NCBI GenBank assembly: GCA_963826695.1
Contig: CAWGXZ010000003.1
Location: forward strand, 248,001 to 312,000
Reading direction: 5' to 3'
DNA: 64,000 nucleotides
Source: CAWGXZ01 sp963826695
GTDB lineage: Bacteria > Pseudomonadota > Gammaproteobacteria > Burkholderiales > Burkholderiaceae_C
How positions within the stretch are numbered: the stretch's first letter is position 1; each line of letters begins with the position of its first letter. Both the position numbers and the translations under genes were made by a program. Shown here in pieces: positions 40,385 through 48,966 of the stretch. The notes under the pieces are model-generated. The model searched no databases, was not told where the DNA came from, and saw nothing but the letters and a program-made list of their open reading frames with translations.

Positions 40385-43300
40385 ATGCAAAACGAGGCGC
40401 TCTCCTTCGACTTCCTTGCCGACGAGCAGCTGTCCGGATTTCGCCTGCAGCGGCTCGAGGTCTACAACTGGGGCACCTTCGACGGCCGCGTCTGGACGTT
40501 GCGCGCCGATGGCCGCAACGCGCTGCTGACCGGCGACATCGGCTCGGGCAAGTCGACACTGGTCGACGCGGTGACGACGCTGCTGGTGCCGGCGCACCGC
40601 GTCGCCTACAACAAGGCCGCCGGCGCCGACAGCCGCGAGCGCACGCTGCGCTCCTACGTGCTCGGCCACTACAAGTCCGAGCGCAACGAGCAGCGGCGCC
40701 GCGGGCCGGCCGGTCGCGCTGCGCGACGCCAGCAGCTATTCGGTCATCCTCGGCGTGTTCCACAACGCCGGCTACGACCAGACCGTGACGCTGGCGCAGG
40801 TGTTCTGGCTCAAGGATCCGCATGGCCAGCCGGCGCGCTTCTATGTCAGTGCGCCGAGCGCGGCGCTGTCGATCGCCGGCGACTTCGCCGACTTCGGCAC
40901 CGACATCGCCCAGCTGCGCAAGCGGCTGCGTGCGAACGGCGTCGAAATGGAGGACAGCTTTCCGCCATACGGAGCGCTGTTCCGCCGGCGCTTCGGCATC
41001 GACAACGAGCAGGCGCTCGAGCTGTTCCACCAGACGGTGTCGATGAAGTCGGTCGGCAACCTGACCGATTTCGTGCGCAGCCACATGCTCGAGCCGTTCG
41101 ACGTGGCGCCGCGGCTGCAGGCGCTGATCGCGCACTTCGACGACCTGAACCGCGCGCACGAGGCGGTGCTGAAGGCCAAGCGGCAGGTCGAGCTGCTCGC
41201 GCCGCTGGTCGCCGATTGCGCGCGGCACGACGAGCTGGTCGCGCAGGCCGAGCAGCTGCGCGCGTGCCGCGAGGCGCTGCGGCCGTACTTCGCGGGACTC
41301 AAGGCCGAGCTTGCTCGATCAAGCGCATCGCCAATCTGAACGACGAGCTGGCGCGCCACGCTGGCCAGATCGAGCGCGTCGACGCGCAGCATGAAGGAGC
41401 AGCGAACCGAGGAGCGCGAGCTGCGCCGCGCGATCGGCGACAACGGCGGCGACCGACTCGAACGCCTTGGCGCTCGAGATCGACGCGCAAGGACCGCGAA
41501 CGGCAGCGCCGGCTCGACAAGGCGAAGCGATACGACGAACTGCGGCGCCGGCTCGGTCTGCTTGCCGTCGACAAGGCCGACGACTTCGTCGCGCAGCGGC
41601 GCCTTTGCGCCGGCGTTGCGCGAGACGGCTGCCGAGCGCGAAGCTGCTGTGCAGAACGCGCTTAACGAAGCCGGCGTCGATTTCGCTCAGGGTCGCAAGG
41701 AACACGACGATCTGAGCGCCGAGATCGCCAGCCTGCAGGCGCGGCGCAGCAACATCGACGCGCAGCAGATCGCGATGCGCAGCAGCGTTGTGCGTCGGCG
41801 CTTGAAGCTGTCCGAAGCCGACATGCCGTTCGCCGGCGAACTGCTTCAGGTGCGCGACGACGAGCGCGACTGGGAAGGCGCGGCCGAGCGGCTGCTGCGC
41901 AATTTCGGCCTGTCGCTGCTGGTGCCCGACGCGCACTATCCGGCGGTGGCCGACTGGGTCGACCGCACGCATCTGAAGGGCCGGCTGGTCTATTTCCGCG
42001 TCCGGCCGGCGCGCAAGGACGGGCGCGGCGACGTGCCGTCGCTGCACCCCGATTCGCTGGTCCGCAAGCTGGCGCTCAAGCCTGATTCGCCTTTCTACGA
42101 CTGGCTCGAGCGCGAGCTCGGCGCACCGCTTCGACATCGCCTGCTGCACAGCGCCGGAGCAGTTCCGCCGCGAGACCACGGCGATCACGCGCGCCGGCCA
42201 GATCAAGGCCCCCGGCGAGCGCCACGAGAAGGACGACCGGCACCGCCTCGACGACCGCAGCCGCTACGTGCTCGGCTGGAGCAACGCAGGCCAAGATCGC
42301 CGCGCTGCAGGCCAAGGCACGGTGCTGCAGGCGCGGCTGGCCGAGATCGGCACCCGGCATCGGCGGCCTGCAGAAGGAGCAAAGTGAGCTGCGCGAGCGG
42401 CTGCAGTCGCTCGGCAAGCTCGACGAGTACCGCGATTTCGCCGAGCTGGACTGGCGCTCGCTCGCCGCGGACATCGCCAGCGCTGCAAGACGAGAAGCGC
42501 GCGCTCGAAGCAGCATCGGACGTGCTGAAGCACGCTCGGCGAACGGCTCGCCGCATTGCTTGAAGCGCTCGATGCCGACGTCACGCGCGCTCGATGAGCG
42601 CAAGGACCATCGCTCGAAGGCCGACGCAGAAGCTCGCCGATGCGACCGCGCTGCTGCGAGGCGACGCGCGCTGCTGGCAGATGCGCCTTCAGCGGCGGCG
42701 CAGGCCGGGCACTTCGCGCTGATCGAGCCGCTGCGCGCCGAGGCGCTCGGCGATCACGCCCTGACTGTCGAGTCGTGCGACAACCGCGAGCAGGACCTGC
42801 GCAAGTGGCTGCAGGAGCGCATCGACGCCGAGGACAAGAAGCTGGCACGGCTGCGCGAAAAGATCGTCAAGGCGATGGCCGAGTACAACGAGGCGTACAA
42901 GCTCGACACGCAGGAGGTCGACGCGAGCGTCGACGCCGCCGGCGAGTACCGCGCGATGCTCGACCGGCTCGCACGCCGACGACCTGCCGCGCTTCGAGCG
43001 CGCTTCAAGGAGCTGCTCAACGAGAACACGATCCGCGAGGTCGCCAACTTCCAGTCGCAGCTTGCACCGCGAGCGCGAGACGATCAAGGAGCGCATCGCG
43101 CGCATCAACGACTCGCTGACGCAGATCGACTACAACCCGGACCGCTACATCGTGCTCGAAGCGCAGCCCGCGACCGACGCCGACATCCGCGACTTCCAGA
43201 CCGAGCTGCGCGCCTGCACCGAGGGTGCGCTTCACCGGCTCGGACGATGCGCAGTATTCGGAGGCCAAGTTCCTGCAGGTCAAGCGCATCATCGAGCGCT

Positions 43301-43804
43301 TTCGCGGCCGCGAGGGCTCGGCCGAGCATGGACCGCCGCTGGACGCGCCAAGGTCACCGACGTGCGCAACTGGTTCGTCTTCGCTGCCAGCGAGCGCTGG
43401 CGCGAGGATCGAGAGCGAACACGAGCACTACTCCGATTCGGGCGGCAAGTCGGGCGGGCAGAAGGAAAAGCTCGCCTACACCATCCTGGCCGCGAGCCTC
43501 GCCTACCAGTTCGGCCTCGAATGGGGCGCGGTGCGCTCGCGCTCGTTCCGCTTCGTCGTCATCGACGAGGCCTTCGGCCGCGGCTCGGACGAATCGGCGC
43601 AGTACGGCCTGCGGCTCTTTCAAGCAGCTCAACCTGCAGCTGCTGATCGTCACGCCGCTGCAGAAGATCCACATCATCGAGCCGTTCGTCGCGAGCGTCG
43701 GCTTCGTGCACAACGAAGACGGCAGCGCGTCGAAGCTGCGCAACCTCGGCATCGAGGAGTACCGCGCCGAGCGCGATGCGCAGCGGGCGCCGGTTGCTGA
43801 ATGA
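40385..43804 (+). pseudogene. jetC: Wadjet motor subunit JetC (SMC-like ATPase), about 24 frame breaks
   Basis: ATG 40385 to the TGA overlapping jetD. After joining frames it gives about 1130 residues, the normal JetC length. N-terminal ATPase half: FRLQRLEVYNWGTFDGRVW and Walker A TGDIGSGKST. C-terminal half: signature YSDSGGKSGGQKEKLAYTIL and Walker B FRFVVIDEAFGRGSDE, then LQLLIVTPLQKIHIIEPFVA. Between them lies the long coiled-coil arm (for example REKIVKAMAEYNEAYKLDT). I count about 24 changes of frame; 21 read as one extra base and 3 as one missing base, with a net sum divisible by three, so start and stop are in register. Protein sequence between breaks is conserved. As written the gene cannot make JetC; sequence error and recent inactivation are both possible. 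Confidence 0.85.
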
Positions 43805-45045
43805 CCGGCTGGACGACCGCCGGCGACCTGCGCGCGCAGGTGCAAAGGCTGTGGGACAAGGGGCGGCTGCTCGCTGCCCTGGTCGAGCCGGGTGACGGGT
43901 TTCCGCTGCGGCTGGCGCTGAAGGCGCCTTCGTCGGCCGAGCTGTCGGACCGCTTCGACGAGGCGCGCGCGTGGTCGCGGTCGCTGCAACCGGCGCAGGG
44001 CAGCGGCTATCGGCTGGTGCTGCGCGAGTTCAGGCATCGGGTGCTCGGCAACAACGCCTTGCCGGGCGAGGCGTGGGTCGACTCGCTCGACGATGCGCTG
44101 CGGTTGATCGGCAAGACGGCCGATGGCCGCCGCTTCGTCGCGCTCGTCGCCACCACCCGCGAGCGGCTGCCGGCCCTGCTGCCGTGGTTGCAGGCGAATC
44201 CGCTGCGTGCGCTCGCGCTGGCCGGAGAGTGGCCGACGCTGCTCGCGATCGTCCTCTGGCTGCGCGCGAATCCACGGCCGAACGTGTATTTGCGGCAAGT
44301 CGATCTGCCCGGCGTGCACAGCAAGACGATCGAAGCCAGCGCCGGTGTACTCGCCGAGCTGCTCGACCTCGCGTTGCCGCCCGAAGCGGTCGACGCTGCC
44401 TTTTCGGGTACGGCCAACTTTGCGCGCCGCTACGGCTTTCGGTCGAAGCCGGTGCGGGTGCGATTTCGAATGCTCGATCGTGGACAGTCTCTGCTATCGA
44501 CCGGCGTCGAAGAGGACATCGCGCTGAACCACGACGCGTTTGCGCGGCTCGACCCGCCGGTATCGCGGGTCTTTGTTACCGAGAACGAAATCAACTTCCT
44601 CGCCTTTCCACCGGCGCCTGACGCGCTGGTGCTCTTCGGCGCGGGCTACGGCTTCGACAAGCTCGCCGAGGCGCGTTGGCTGAACGACCGCACGCTGCAC
44701 TACTGGGGCGACATCGACACGCACGGCTTCGCCATCCTCGACCAGCTGCGCGGGCACTTCGCCCACGTCGAATCGTTTCTGATGGACCGCGACACCTTGC
44801 TCGTGCACGAGCTGCAGTGGACCGACGAGCCGCAGCCGACGCTGCGCGACCTGCCGGGCCTGACCGCCGAAGAGCGCGCGCTCTACGACGCCTTGCGCTG
44901 GAAGCGTCTGGGCGAGCGCCCGATCCGGCTCGAACAGGAGCGGATCGGATTTCGCTGGCTCGAGCGGGCGGTGGCGGCGACCTCTGGCGATCTTGGTGGC
45001 GCGTCGGCAGTCATGGGGGATCTCAGGTCGCCGCAGGCTTCCTGA
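43801..45045 (+). CDS. jetD: Wadjet nuclease subunit JetD (DUF3322/DUF2220, TOPRIM-like)
   Basis: 414 residues from ATG 43801, overlapping the jetC stop. N-terminal DUF3322 part (MTGWTTAGDLRAQVQRLWDK; YRLVLREFRHRVLGNNALPG; LRQVDLPGVHSKTIEASAGV) and C-terminal DUF2220 TOPRIM part with the acidic metal ligands in VFVTENEINFLAFP and HYWGDIDTHGFAIL. The end IRLEQERIGFRWLERAV is the family's usual close. JetD cleaves plasmid DNA held in the JetABC loop-extruding complex. The frame is intact. The last few codons (LRSPQAS) fall in sequence that reads as an IS630 fragment on the other strand, so an insertion seems to have replaced the original extreme C-terminus without touching the conserved core. 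Confidence 0.93.
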   Translation: MTGWTTAGDLRAQVQRLWDKGRLLAALVEPGDGFPLRLALKAPSSAELSDRFDEARAWSRSLQPAQGSGYRLVLREFRHRVLGNNALPGEAWVDSLDDALRLIGKTADGRRFVALVATTRERLPALLPWLQANPLRALALAGEWPTLLAIVLWLRANPRPNVYLRQVDLPGVHSKTIEASAGVLAELLDLALPPEAVDAAFSGTANFARRYGFRSKPVRVRFRMLDRGQSLLSTGVEEDIALNHDAFARLDPPVSRVFVTENEINFLAFPPAPDALVLFGAGYGFDKLAEARWLNDRTLHYWGDIDTHGFAILDQLRGHFAHVESFLMDRDTLLVHELQWTDEPQPTLRDLPGLTAEERALYDALRWKRLGERPIRLEQERIGFRWLERAVAATSGDLGGASAVMGDLRSPQAS

Positions 45046-45144
45046 ACTCTGCGCGCTTCTTGGTCTGCGTCGCCTTGCCGCGGATGACGCCGGTGGCGAC
45101 CTCCAGTGCGGCGAACAGGTTGACCGTGCCTTGGCGGCTGGAAG
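45025..45144 (-). mobile_element. Remnant of an IS630-family transposase
   Basis: On the minus strand about 38 codons read SSRQGTVNLFAALEVATGVI followed by RGKATQTKKRAEF and a stop. This matches the catalytic-core stretch of IS630-type transposases (xGTxNLFAALEVATG...TKxTKKRxxF). Neither end of the element, nor the rest of the transposase, is present. It is wedged between jetD and the stop of the LOV-GGDEF-EAL gene. Confidence 0.7.
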
Positions 45145-48100
45145 CTAGCTTCGATTCAAGTGCACCTCATGGCGCGACGCGAAGGGGGTGTCCGCGGGTG
45201 CCGGGCGGGCGAACAGGTAGCCTTGCAGGTAATCGCAGCCGCGCTGCCACAGGAAGTCGGCCTGCTCGATCGTCTCGACGCCTTCGGCGATGACGCGAAG
45301 GCCCAGGTTGTGCGCCATGACGATGATCGTTTCGCAGATTGCCGCATCCGAGGCGTCGTTGAGGACGTCGCGAACGAAGGCGCGATCGATCTTCAGGAAG
45401 TCGATCGGGAAGCGCTTCAGGAAACTCAGGCTGGAATAGCCGGTGCCGAAGTCGTCGACCGACACCCGCACACCGCGCTCGCGCAGCGCCGACAGCGTGC
45501 GCACGAACTCGTCGGGACGCTCCATCACCACCGATTCGGTGACCTCGAGCTCGAGCTGTTGCGCATCGACGCCGTGACGGCGCAGCGACGCCTCGATTTC
45601 CTCGACCACCCTGCCGTTTCGAAACTGCGAGGCCGACACGTTGACGGCGATCGGCAGCGCCAGGCTGCCGCTGTCGCACCAGAGGCGGCTCTGGCGGCAG
45701 GCCTCGTCGATGACCCAGCAGCCGAGCTCGTCGAGCACGCCGAGCGCCTCGGCCTCGTCGATGAAGGCGGCGGGCTGGAGCAGCCCCCGCTGTGGATGCT
45801 GCCAGCGCACCAGCGCCTCGAAGCCGACGACGGTGCCGTCGCTGGCGTCGACCTTCGGCTGGTAGTGCAGCACGAACTGCTGCGACGCGATCGCCGCCTG
45901 GAACTCGTTCTTGACCTGCAGCCGGCGCTCGGCGGCTGCGCTCAAGGTCGGCGCGAACAGCCGCGTGTGCGCGCGCCCACCCTCCTTGGCCGCGTACATC
46001 GCGATGTCCGCATGCCGAAGCAGCTCGCTCGCGGCGGTGCCGTGCTCGGGATACAGCGCGATGCCGGCGCTGGCCGTCAGCGACAGGTGCTGGCCGTCGA
46101 TGTCGAGCGGGGCGCAGAGTGCCTGGACGCTCCCGTCGGCCCGGCGCTGCGCCTCCTCTGCACCGTTCGTGCCGGTGAGCAGGAGGACGAACTCGTCGCC
46201 CCCCATGCGCGCCACCGTGTCGACTGGCGCGACGCTCTCGCGCAGGCGCTGCGCGGCGGCGCACAGCAGCGCATCCCCCGCCGCATGGCCCATGCTGTCG
46301 TTGACGAACTTGAACCGGTCGAGATCGAGGATGACGACCGCGAAGCCCGCGCCCGAGGCCGTGGCGTGCAGGATGGCCTGCTCGATGCGGTCGGCCAGCA
46401 GATTGCGGTTCACCAGCCCGGTCAGCGCGTCGTGTCCCGCCCGATGGGCGAGTTCTTCCTCGTAGCGGATGCGCGCCGTCAGATCGATCTGCGAGCCGAC
46501 GTAGTGGGTGAGCGCGCCGGACTCGTCGTGCACCGGCGCGATGCGCAGGTCGATCCAGAACGGGCTGCCGTCCTTGCGGTAGTTGCGCAGCACCGCATGG
46601 CCCTCGCGACCCTCGCGGATGGCCTGGCGAATTTCCTGCAGGCCGCCCTGGTCGCGGTCGACGCCCTGCAGGAAGCGGCAGTTGCGGCCGATGACTTCGT
46701 CGCGCCGGTAGCCGGTCAACGTCTCATACGCAACGTTGGTGTAGATGATCGGCATGTCGGGCTGCGTCGCATCGCAGATCAGGATGCCGGCGCTGCTGGC
46801 GTCGCTGGCGCGCTGCGCCAGCCGCAGCGCCTCCTCCGCCTGCCGCTCGTCGGTGATGTCGCGCAGCGCACCCGTGTAGCGCACGATGCGGCCGTTCTCG
46901 TCGCGGATCGGCACCAGCCGTCCATGCACCCAGCGCTGGACGCCGTCGTTCAGGCGGTGGATGCGGTAGGTGATGTCGAGCGGCTCGCCGGTGCGCGCGG
47001 CTTCGGCTCGCATGTGCCGCACGCGGTCGAGGTCGTCGGGATGGATCAGGCGGTCGTACTCGGCCGCGTCGACGGACCGGACGTGCTCGGGTATGCCGAG
47101 GAGGCGATGCGTGTAATCGCAGCCGCTCTTCTCGCCGGTCAGCGCATCGACCGAGAACGAGCCGATCCGCGCGACCTCCTGCGTTTCGCTCAGTTGCCGC
47201 CGCGAATCGTGCAAGGCGCGCAGCACGGCATCGCCCTCGATGATCAGCGCCGCCGCGCTGGTCGCCATGTCGACCAGCGCGCGCGAGGACGCGGTCGGCT
47301 CGCCGGCTTTCTCGAAGTAGACATTGAGCGTGCCGATGGCTTCCTCGCCGCGGGAAAAAAGCGGCAGCACCCACATCGCGGCGATGCCTTCCGCCGCGAG
47401 CTGCTCGTGCAGCCAGGACCAGCGGGTGTCGCTGGCGAGATCGCTGCACAGGATGTCGACGCGCTGCTCCAGCGCCATGGTCCAGGGCGGATGCGGATGG
47501 CCGAGGTCGAACGTGGCGGGCTCGACCCGGGGCACGGCGGGCGACTGGCCGATGCGTTGCAGCTGCCGGCGATCGGTGCCGACCCGTTCGATCGACACGC
47601 GAGCGCGGTGCAACTGCTTCGACAGGCCGTGGCACAGCCGTTCGGCGAGGCCGCACACCGGCTCGCCGACTGCCGACCGCCGCAGCACATCGAACAGCAG
47701 CGCGTTGAAGGCCATGCAGCGGCTCTCGTGATGCGCCGCACGCCGCCCCTCGAGCAGCGCATTGGCGAGCAGCGCCGCACCCTCGAGTCCGGCACGCTGC
47801 ATCGACGTGATGCCGCATCCAGGGGACACGGCCAGGATCAGGGCGCCGAGCACGTTGCCCGAGCGTGCTCGCAGCGGCAGGGCGGCGCAGGGATACGGCT
47901 CGCCCGCCTCGCCGATCGACCCCTCGACCCAGCCATCATGCTCGGCCACCACGCGAGCCATGCCGCCGCCGACAAGCCAGGGCCGTGGCGATCCGTCCCG
48001 GCTCAGGACGACAGAACGGCTCGATGCGGCGATCGGCTCGAGGGCTGCCGCCACGGCGTCGCTGCCTTGCAGCAGGAGGTGGAGCAGGGCCTGCAGGTCG

Positions 48101-48153
48101 GACGCTTCGGACAGCGAATCAAGCGCGTATTCGTTCAGCTCGGCATCCGGCAT
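45145..48153 (-). CDS. GAF-PAS-LOV-GGDEF-EAL protein (probable light-responsive c-di-GMP enzyme)
   Basis: 1002 residues from ATG 48153, no transmembrane helix. A GAF-like region spans about 170-325, and a PAS domain about 335-460. A LOV-type PAS follows with GRNCRFLQG (Cys492 would form the flavin adduct), NYRKDGSPFW and a final glutamine in YVGSQIDL. The second flavin-contacting Asn of FWN is Ile here. GGDEF (RMGGDEFVLL) is intact but the inhibitory-site arginine is missing (APVD instead of RxxD). EAL is intact (FEALVRWQHP, EVTESVVM, DDFGTGYSS, LKIDRAF, EGVE). It probably adjusts cyclic di-GMP in response to blue light plus a GAF-bound signal. The frame is unbroken. Confidence 0.92.
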   Translation of the reverse strand: MPDAELNEYALDSLSEASDLQALLHLLLQGSDAVAAALEPIAASSRSVVLSRDGSPRPWLVGGGMARVVAEHDGWVEGSIGEAGEPYPCAALPLRARSGNVLGALILAVSPGCGITSMQRAGLEGAALLANALLEGRRAAHHESRCMAFNALLFDVLRRSAVGEPVCGLAERLCHGLSKQLHRARVSIERVGTDRRQLQRIGQSPAVPRVEPATFDLGHPHPPWTMALEQRVDILCSDLASDTRWSWLHEQLAAEGIAAMWVLPLFSRGEEAIGTLNVYFEKAGEPTASSRALVDMATSAAALIIEGDAVLRALHDSRRQLSETQEVARIGSFSVDALTGEKSGCDYTHRLLGIPEHVRSVDAAEYDRLIHPDDLDRVRHMRAEAARTGEPLDITYRIHRLNDGVQRWVHGRLVPIRDENGRIVRYTGALRDITDERQAEEALRLAQRASDASSAGILICDATQPDMPIIYTNVAYETLTGYRRDEVIGRNCRFLQGVDRDQGGLQEIRQAIREGREGHAVLRNYRKDGSPFWIDLRIAPVHDESGALTHYVGSQIDLTARIRYEEELAHRAGHDALTGLVNRNLLADRIEQAILHATASGAGFAVVILDLDRFKFVNDSMGHAAGDALLCAAAQRLRESVAPVDTVARMGGDEFVLLLTGTNGAEEAQRRADGSVQALCAPLDIDGQHLSLTASAGIALYPEHGTAASELLRHADIAMYAAKEGGRAHTRLFAPTLSAAAERRLQVKNEFQAAIASQQFVLHYQPKVDASDGTVVGFEALVRWQHPQRGLLQPAAFIDEAEALGVLDELGCWVIDEACRQSRLWCDSGSLALPIAVNVSASQFRNGRVVEEIEASLRRHGVDAQQLELEVTESVVMERPDEFVRTLSALRERGVRVSVDDFGTGYSSLSFLKRFPIDFLKIDRAFVRDVLNDASDAAICETIIVMAHNLGLRVIAEGVETIEQADFLWQRGCDYLQGYLFARPAPADTPFASRHEVHLNRS

Positions 48154-48966
48154 GCGCAGTCCTTCTGATGAGGTTCAAACCCGAGCGAGCCGAACCGGCG
48201 GGGATGTTCCAGTCACAGCCGGGACGACGTTTCGAGCCTGGCCGCCATGCGGAACGACGCAGTCCATGCCCGCGGGTTGTAGCTGCGGCACCGGAGGCGC
48301 GTGCAAGGGTGGACGCACGCCGGACTGCGTTCGCCGCCGGCCGTACGGGCCGGCCTCGTACACGCCGGACTCCCAGCAACCCGCCGGGTGCGCACACCGA
48401 GGCAAAACCGACGAGCCGCGCGTTCACGCAGGCAGGAAAGGCGCATAGAGGCAGAACTGCGGGGACACGACGCGCGAGCATACGCGTGAAGAGGTTCGGC
48501 TGCCGCCTCACGACCCACTCAGGTGCACTGGTCTGCAGCGAGGCAAGGCCTCGGGCTTGCGTGGGCCCGTCTGACTGGTTTCGCGACGGGGGACAGCGGC
48601 GGCTGGTCTGGATCGATGAGACGGGATTCCACGGTCCTCGTCGTCTGACCGCTGTACCTCGGAACCAGTTGGTTATCGGCGGTCGAGCCGATGAGGCCGC
48701 CGCTCCAACGTGGGCGACCGGTCACCGGCAGCTTCCATGAGTCGCGAACGGGTGCTGCCGACCCTTTCCGGTCCGTTGCCGCCGGCTCCTTTAGCGACCG
48801 GTCACAAGCTGCAACCAGACTGTTGGCAGTAACTGTGCAGGAGTCTCTTATCCCTCGCCGTCGGCCGCGTCGCGCGACTGACTGAAGACAAGTCCTCGAC
48901 ACCGACGGTGGCGCGAGCCGTGTCTCGTGTGACAGCACTCCCCCTGGTGTCGGCCCACACCAAGTT
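48154..48966. other. Gene-free 0.8-kb stretch with repeats
   Basis: No protein-coding frame here looks real to me, although several stay open. It holds a perfect 7-bp hairpin (GCCGGCC at 48336-48342, GGCCGGC at 48348-48354) and two exact copies of GCGACCGGTCAC at 48714-48725 and 48794-48805, 80 bp apart, each containing the palindrome GACCGGTC. It includes the divergent promoters of the LOV protein (start 48153) and the NTPase regulator (start 48967). The length and mixed texture suggest old, decayed DNA. Confidence 0.4.

Noticed and set aside
40385..43804. Programmed ribosomal frameshifting as the cause of the jetC breaks
   Set aside because: Programmed sites are single and use slippery sequences; two dozen +1 steps without such sites cannot be programmed.
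45160..48168. Plus-strand open frame of 1002 codons mirroring the LOV-GGDEF-EAL gene
   Set aside because: Antisense shadow with no domain features; the minus-strand frame has every GGDEF, EAL and LOV motif.
48595..48650. Plus-strand stretch LVWIDETGFH, reminiscent of a transposase DDE motif
   Set aside because: Too short, and no flanking transposase similarity in any frame; not enough to call a second element.
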